Shown here one piece after another: positions 62,470 through 64,000 of a stretch of DNA of 64,000 bases; the first letter of the stretch is position 1; every line of letters starts with the position of its first letter. The translations under genes and the position numbers were made by a program. The notes beneath the pieces were generated by a model. That model was given only the letters and a program-made list of their open reading frames with translations. It did no database searches and was not told the origin of the DNA. Where the stretch lies: the NCBI GenBank assembly GCA_963834445.1, contig CAWIBU010000002.1:310001-374000 (forward strand), read 5' to 3'. The stretch is from PALSA-350 sp963834445. GTDB lineage: Bacteria > Acidobacteriota > Terriglobia > Terriglobales > Acidobacteriaceae.

Positions 62470-64000
62470 TGGCCCCCGAAGAAATAAAATTCCAGTGGAA
62501 CGGCAACACCGTCGTAGCAAAGCCCGGCGATACGGTGGCCTCCGCCTTATATCGCTCCGGGGTGCGCACCTTCACCCACAGCTATCAACATGGCAGACCG
62601 CGGGGGTTGCTCTGCCTCACCGGCGCCTGCCCCAATTGCATGGTCAATGTGGATGGCGTACCCAACGTGCGCAGTTGCATGCTCCCCGCCCGCCGCGGCC
62701 TTGCGGTACTCGCGCAAAACCAGAATGTTTACCGGGGATTCGATGAGCCCGCGGTCAAGCGGTTCCCAGTGGCTCCGCCGCTCATTGAGGCGCAACAGAA
62801 TTATCAGCACGCCTACCTCCATTTCGACACGGCTGTGGTGGGTGGAGGGCAGCGCGGCTTAGAAGCTGCCCTGGCCTCAGCCGCACGAGGCATGCAGGTG
62901 GCGCTGCTGGAGAAGCAGCCAGCCCTGGGCGGATCCTCCCCCAACCCGGCGGTATGGGCCCTTGCGGAAGAGGCGGTAGCTCATCCCAACATCACCACCT
63001 ATCTAAACACCAGTTGCTTTGGCCTATATGAAGGCAACCTGCTGGGCGCCGTGCAAGTAGATCATGCCCACCCCAACGCGGAGACGCTGCTGCATCTGCG
63101 CGCAGCCAGCGTGGTTGTCGCCACGGGTGTTTGCGAAACGCAGTATCTGTTTGCCAACAACGATCTGCCTGGCGTCATGCTTTCCTTCGCCGTGCTGCGC
63201 TTGCTGCATCGCCACGCGATCGTGCCCGGTAAGCGAGCAGTGTTGATTGGCGACGCGGCGCGCTGTGCAGAGTTGCGAGCCGAGCTGGAAGGCTTCGGAA
63301 TAACCGTCGTCGCCGCCGTGCCCATCGCTTCGGTGGTCAGCGCAACCGGCGCCGGGCACGTTTCCGGGATCGTCACGGTAACCGGTACGTATGACGCCGA
63401 CCTGGTCGTCATGTGCGGTCCGCTGGTTCCCGAGGTCGGGCTACTGGCCCAGTCGGGCTCGCGGCTGCAATGGAGCCCAGAGAAAGGCGCATTCCTGGCC
63501 GCGGCATTGCCCCAGTCGGTGACGCTGGTAGGTGCAGCCGCCGGGGAGGGCTTCACCTACCAGGCCTATCTTCCGCCCCCCTCCGCACAATCTCCGGATG
63601 CCATCGCCTGCCTCTGCATGGATGTATCCGGTCACGATGTGGCGGAGACGATCGACGCCGGCATGGGCCACATCGAGTTGATCAAGCGGTTTACCAAGCT
63701 GGGCAAGAGCGCCTGCCAGGGGCGCATGTGTCAAATGGCGGCGGTGCATCTTTCTGCGCAGCTCAGCGGGCAAACCATTGCCCAGGTTGGCACCACGGTT
63801 GCCCGCCCGCCCGCTCCTCCGGTGTCGCTCGGCGTGCTCGCCGGCATGAAGCACCACCCCGTGCGCCGCACCCCGATGCACGATCAGCACGATCGGCTGG
63901 GTGCGGTCTGGATGGACTTGGGCGATTGGAAGCGCCCGCGCTACTACGACCCATCCGGCGCCGGCAATCAGGACCACTGCGTCGAAGAGGAATACCGCGC
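62469..64000 (+). CDS. soxA: Sarcosine oxidase alpha subunit family protein (SoxA/MgdC-like), partial
   Basis: N-terminal 510 residues of a protein usually 950-1000 long; it runs off the right edge. The 2Fe-2S-like N-terminal domain carries CLTGACPNC and VDGVPNVRSC (about 50-75). An FAD-binding domain starts at VVGGGQRGLEAALA near 123, and a BFD-like Cys motif ACQGRMC lies at about 416-422. It would feed the C-terminal aminomethyltransferase-like domain that makes methylene-THF. Confidence 0.88.
   Translation, partial: MAPEEIKFQWNGNTVVAKPGDTVASALYRSGVRTFTHSYQHGRPRGLLCLTGACPNCMVNVDGVPNVRSCMLPARRGLAVLAQNQNVYRGFDEPAVKRFPVAPPLIEAQQNYQHAYLHFDTAVVGGGQRGLEAALASAARGMQVALLEKQPALGGSSPNPAVWALAEEAVAHPNITTYLNTSCFGLYEGNLLGAVQVDHAHPNAETLLHLRAASVVVATGVCETQYLFANNDLPGVMLSFAVLRLLHRHAIVPGKRAVLIGDAARCAELRAELEGFGITVVAAVPIASVVSATGAGHVSGIVTVTGTYDADLVVMCGPLVPEVGLLAQSGSRLQWSPEKGAFLAAALPQSVTLVGAAAGEGFTYQAYLPPPSAQSPDAIACLCMDVSGHDVAETIDAGMGHIELIKRFTKLGKSACQGRMCQMAAVHLSAQLSGQTIAQVGTTVARPPAPPVSLGVLAGMKHHPVRRTPMHDQHDRLGAVWMDLGDWKRPRYYDPSGAGNQDHCVEEEYR

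Noticed and set aside
1..64000. CRISPR arrays, tRNA, rRNA, integrase or insertion-sequence genes
   Set aside because: None was recognised by reading; repeats present are inverted or dispersed, not regularly spaced arrays.

Overview
The window is about 60% GC, densely coded bacterial DNA, most likely from the Acidobacteriota (Terriglobia-like). The evidence is a 1302-residue Oar-type TonB-dependent receptor with an N-terminal carboxypeptidase-like domain, a fused aroD-aroE gene, and many intergenic inverted pairs of one ~50-75 bp repeat family. The phylum is an inference; no rRNA or tRNA gene was recognised in the window.

Positions 1-25086 form a purine and nitrogen catabolism island. A CoxM-CoxS-CoxL-like molybdenum hydroxylase runs off the left edge (1-3380, minus) beside the TonB receptor (3571-7479). 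Next come an HpxZ-like protein, an acetamidase/formamidase and a RidA-family protein (7708-9493, minus), divergent from a yeast-type cytosine deaminase-like protein, a c-type cytochrome and a DUF2165 membrane protein (9536-11482, plus). The core (11880-22103, minus) encodes xanthine dehydrogenase (three subunits), OHCU decarboxylase, hydroxyisourate hydrolase, urate oxidase, allantoinase, allantoate amidohydrolase, ureidoglycine aminohydrolase and a plant-type ureidoglycolate amidohydrolase. Together these convert xanthine to glyoxylate, CO2 and ammonia without free urea. Guanine deaminase, a NUP-family purine nucleoside protein and an NCS2 purine permease (22165-25086, plus) feed it.

Positions 25458-47706 are mainly housekeeping: a MoxR-like ATPase with a VWA partner, a LON-domain protein, TPR protein, acyl-CoA thioesterase, Mrp ATPase, the hrcA-grpE-dnaJ operon, rsmE, a 23-residue lysine-rich protein with its own promoter and terminator, a CPBP protease, thiolase, ComM/YifB, a DUF985 cupin, aroDE, an M3 oligopeptidase, pgeF, HU and proline dehydrogenase.

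Positions 48138-51006 hold a CHASE3-PAS sensor kinase that appears broken by an internal deletion with frameshift (the phosphoacceptor domain is missing), followed by a single-domain response regulator. Then come a secreted alpha-toroid protein with a haem c motif, PaiB, a HugZ-like protein, HutF, a GT-C glycosyltransferase and a secreted nucleoside hydrolase.

Positions 58317-64000 carry purU divergent from a glutamate-synthase-like trio followed by sarcosine-oxidase-type delta and alpha subunits. This resembles the N-methylglutamate pathway for methylated amines and continues past the right edge. Most longer intergenic gaps are occupied by the inverted repeat pairs.
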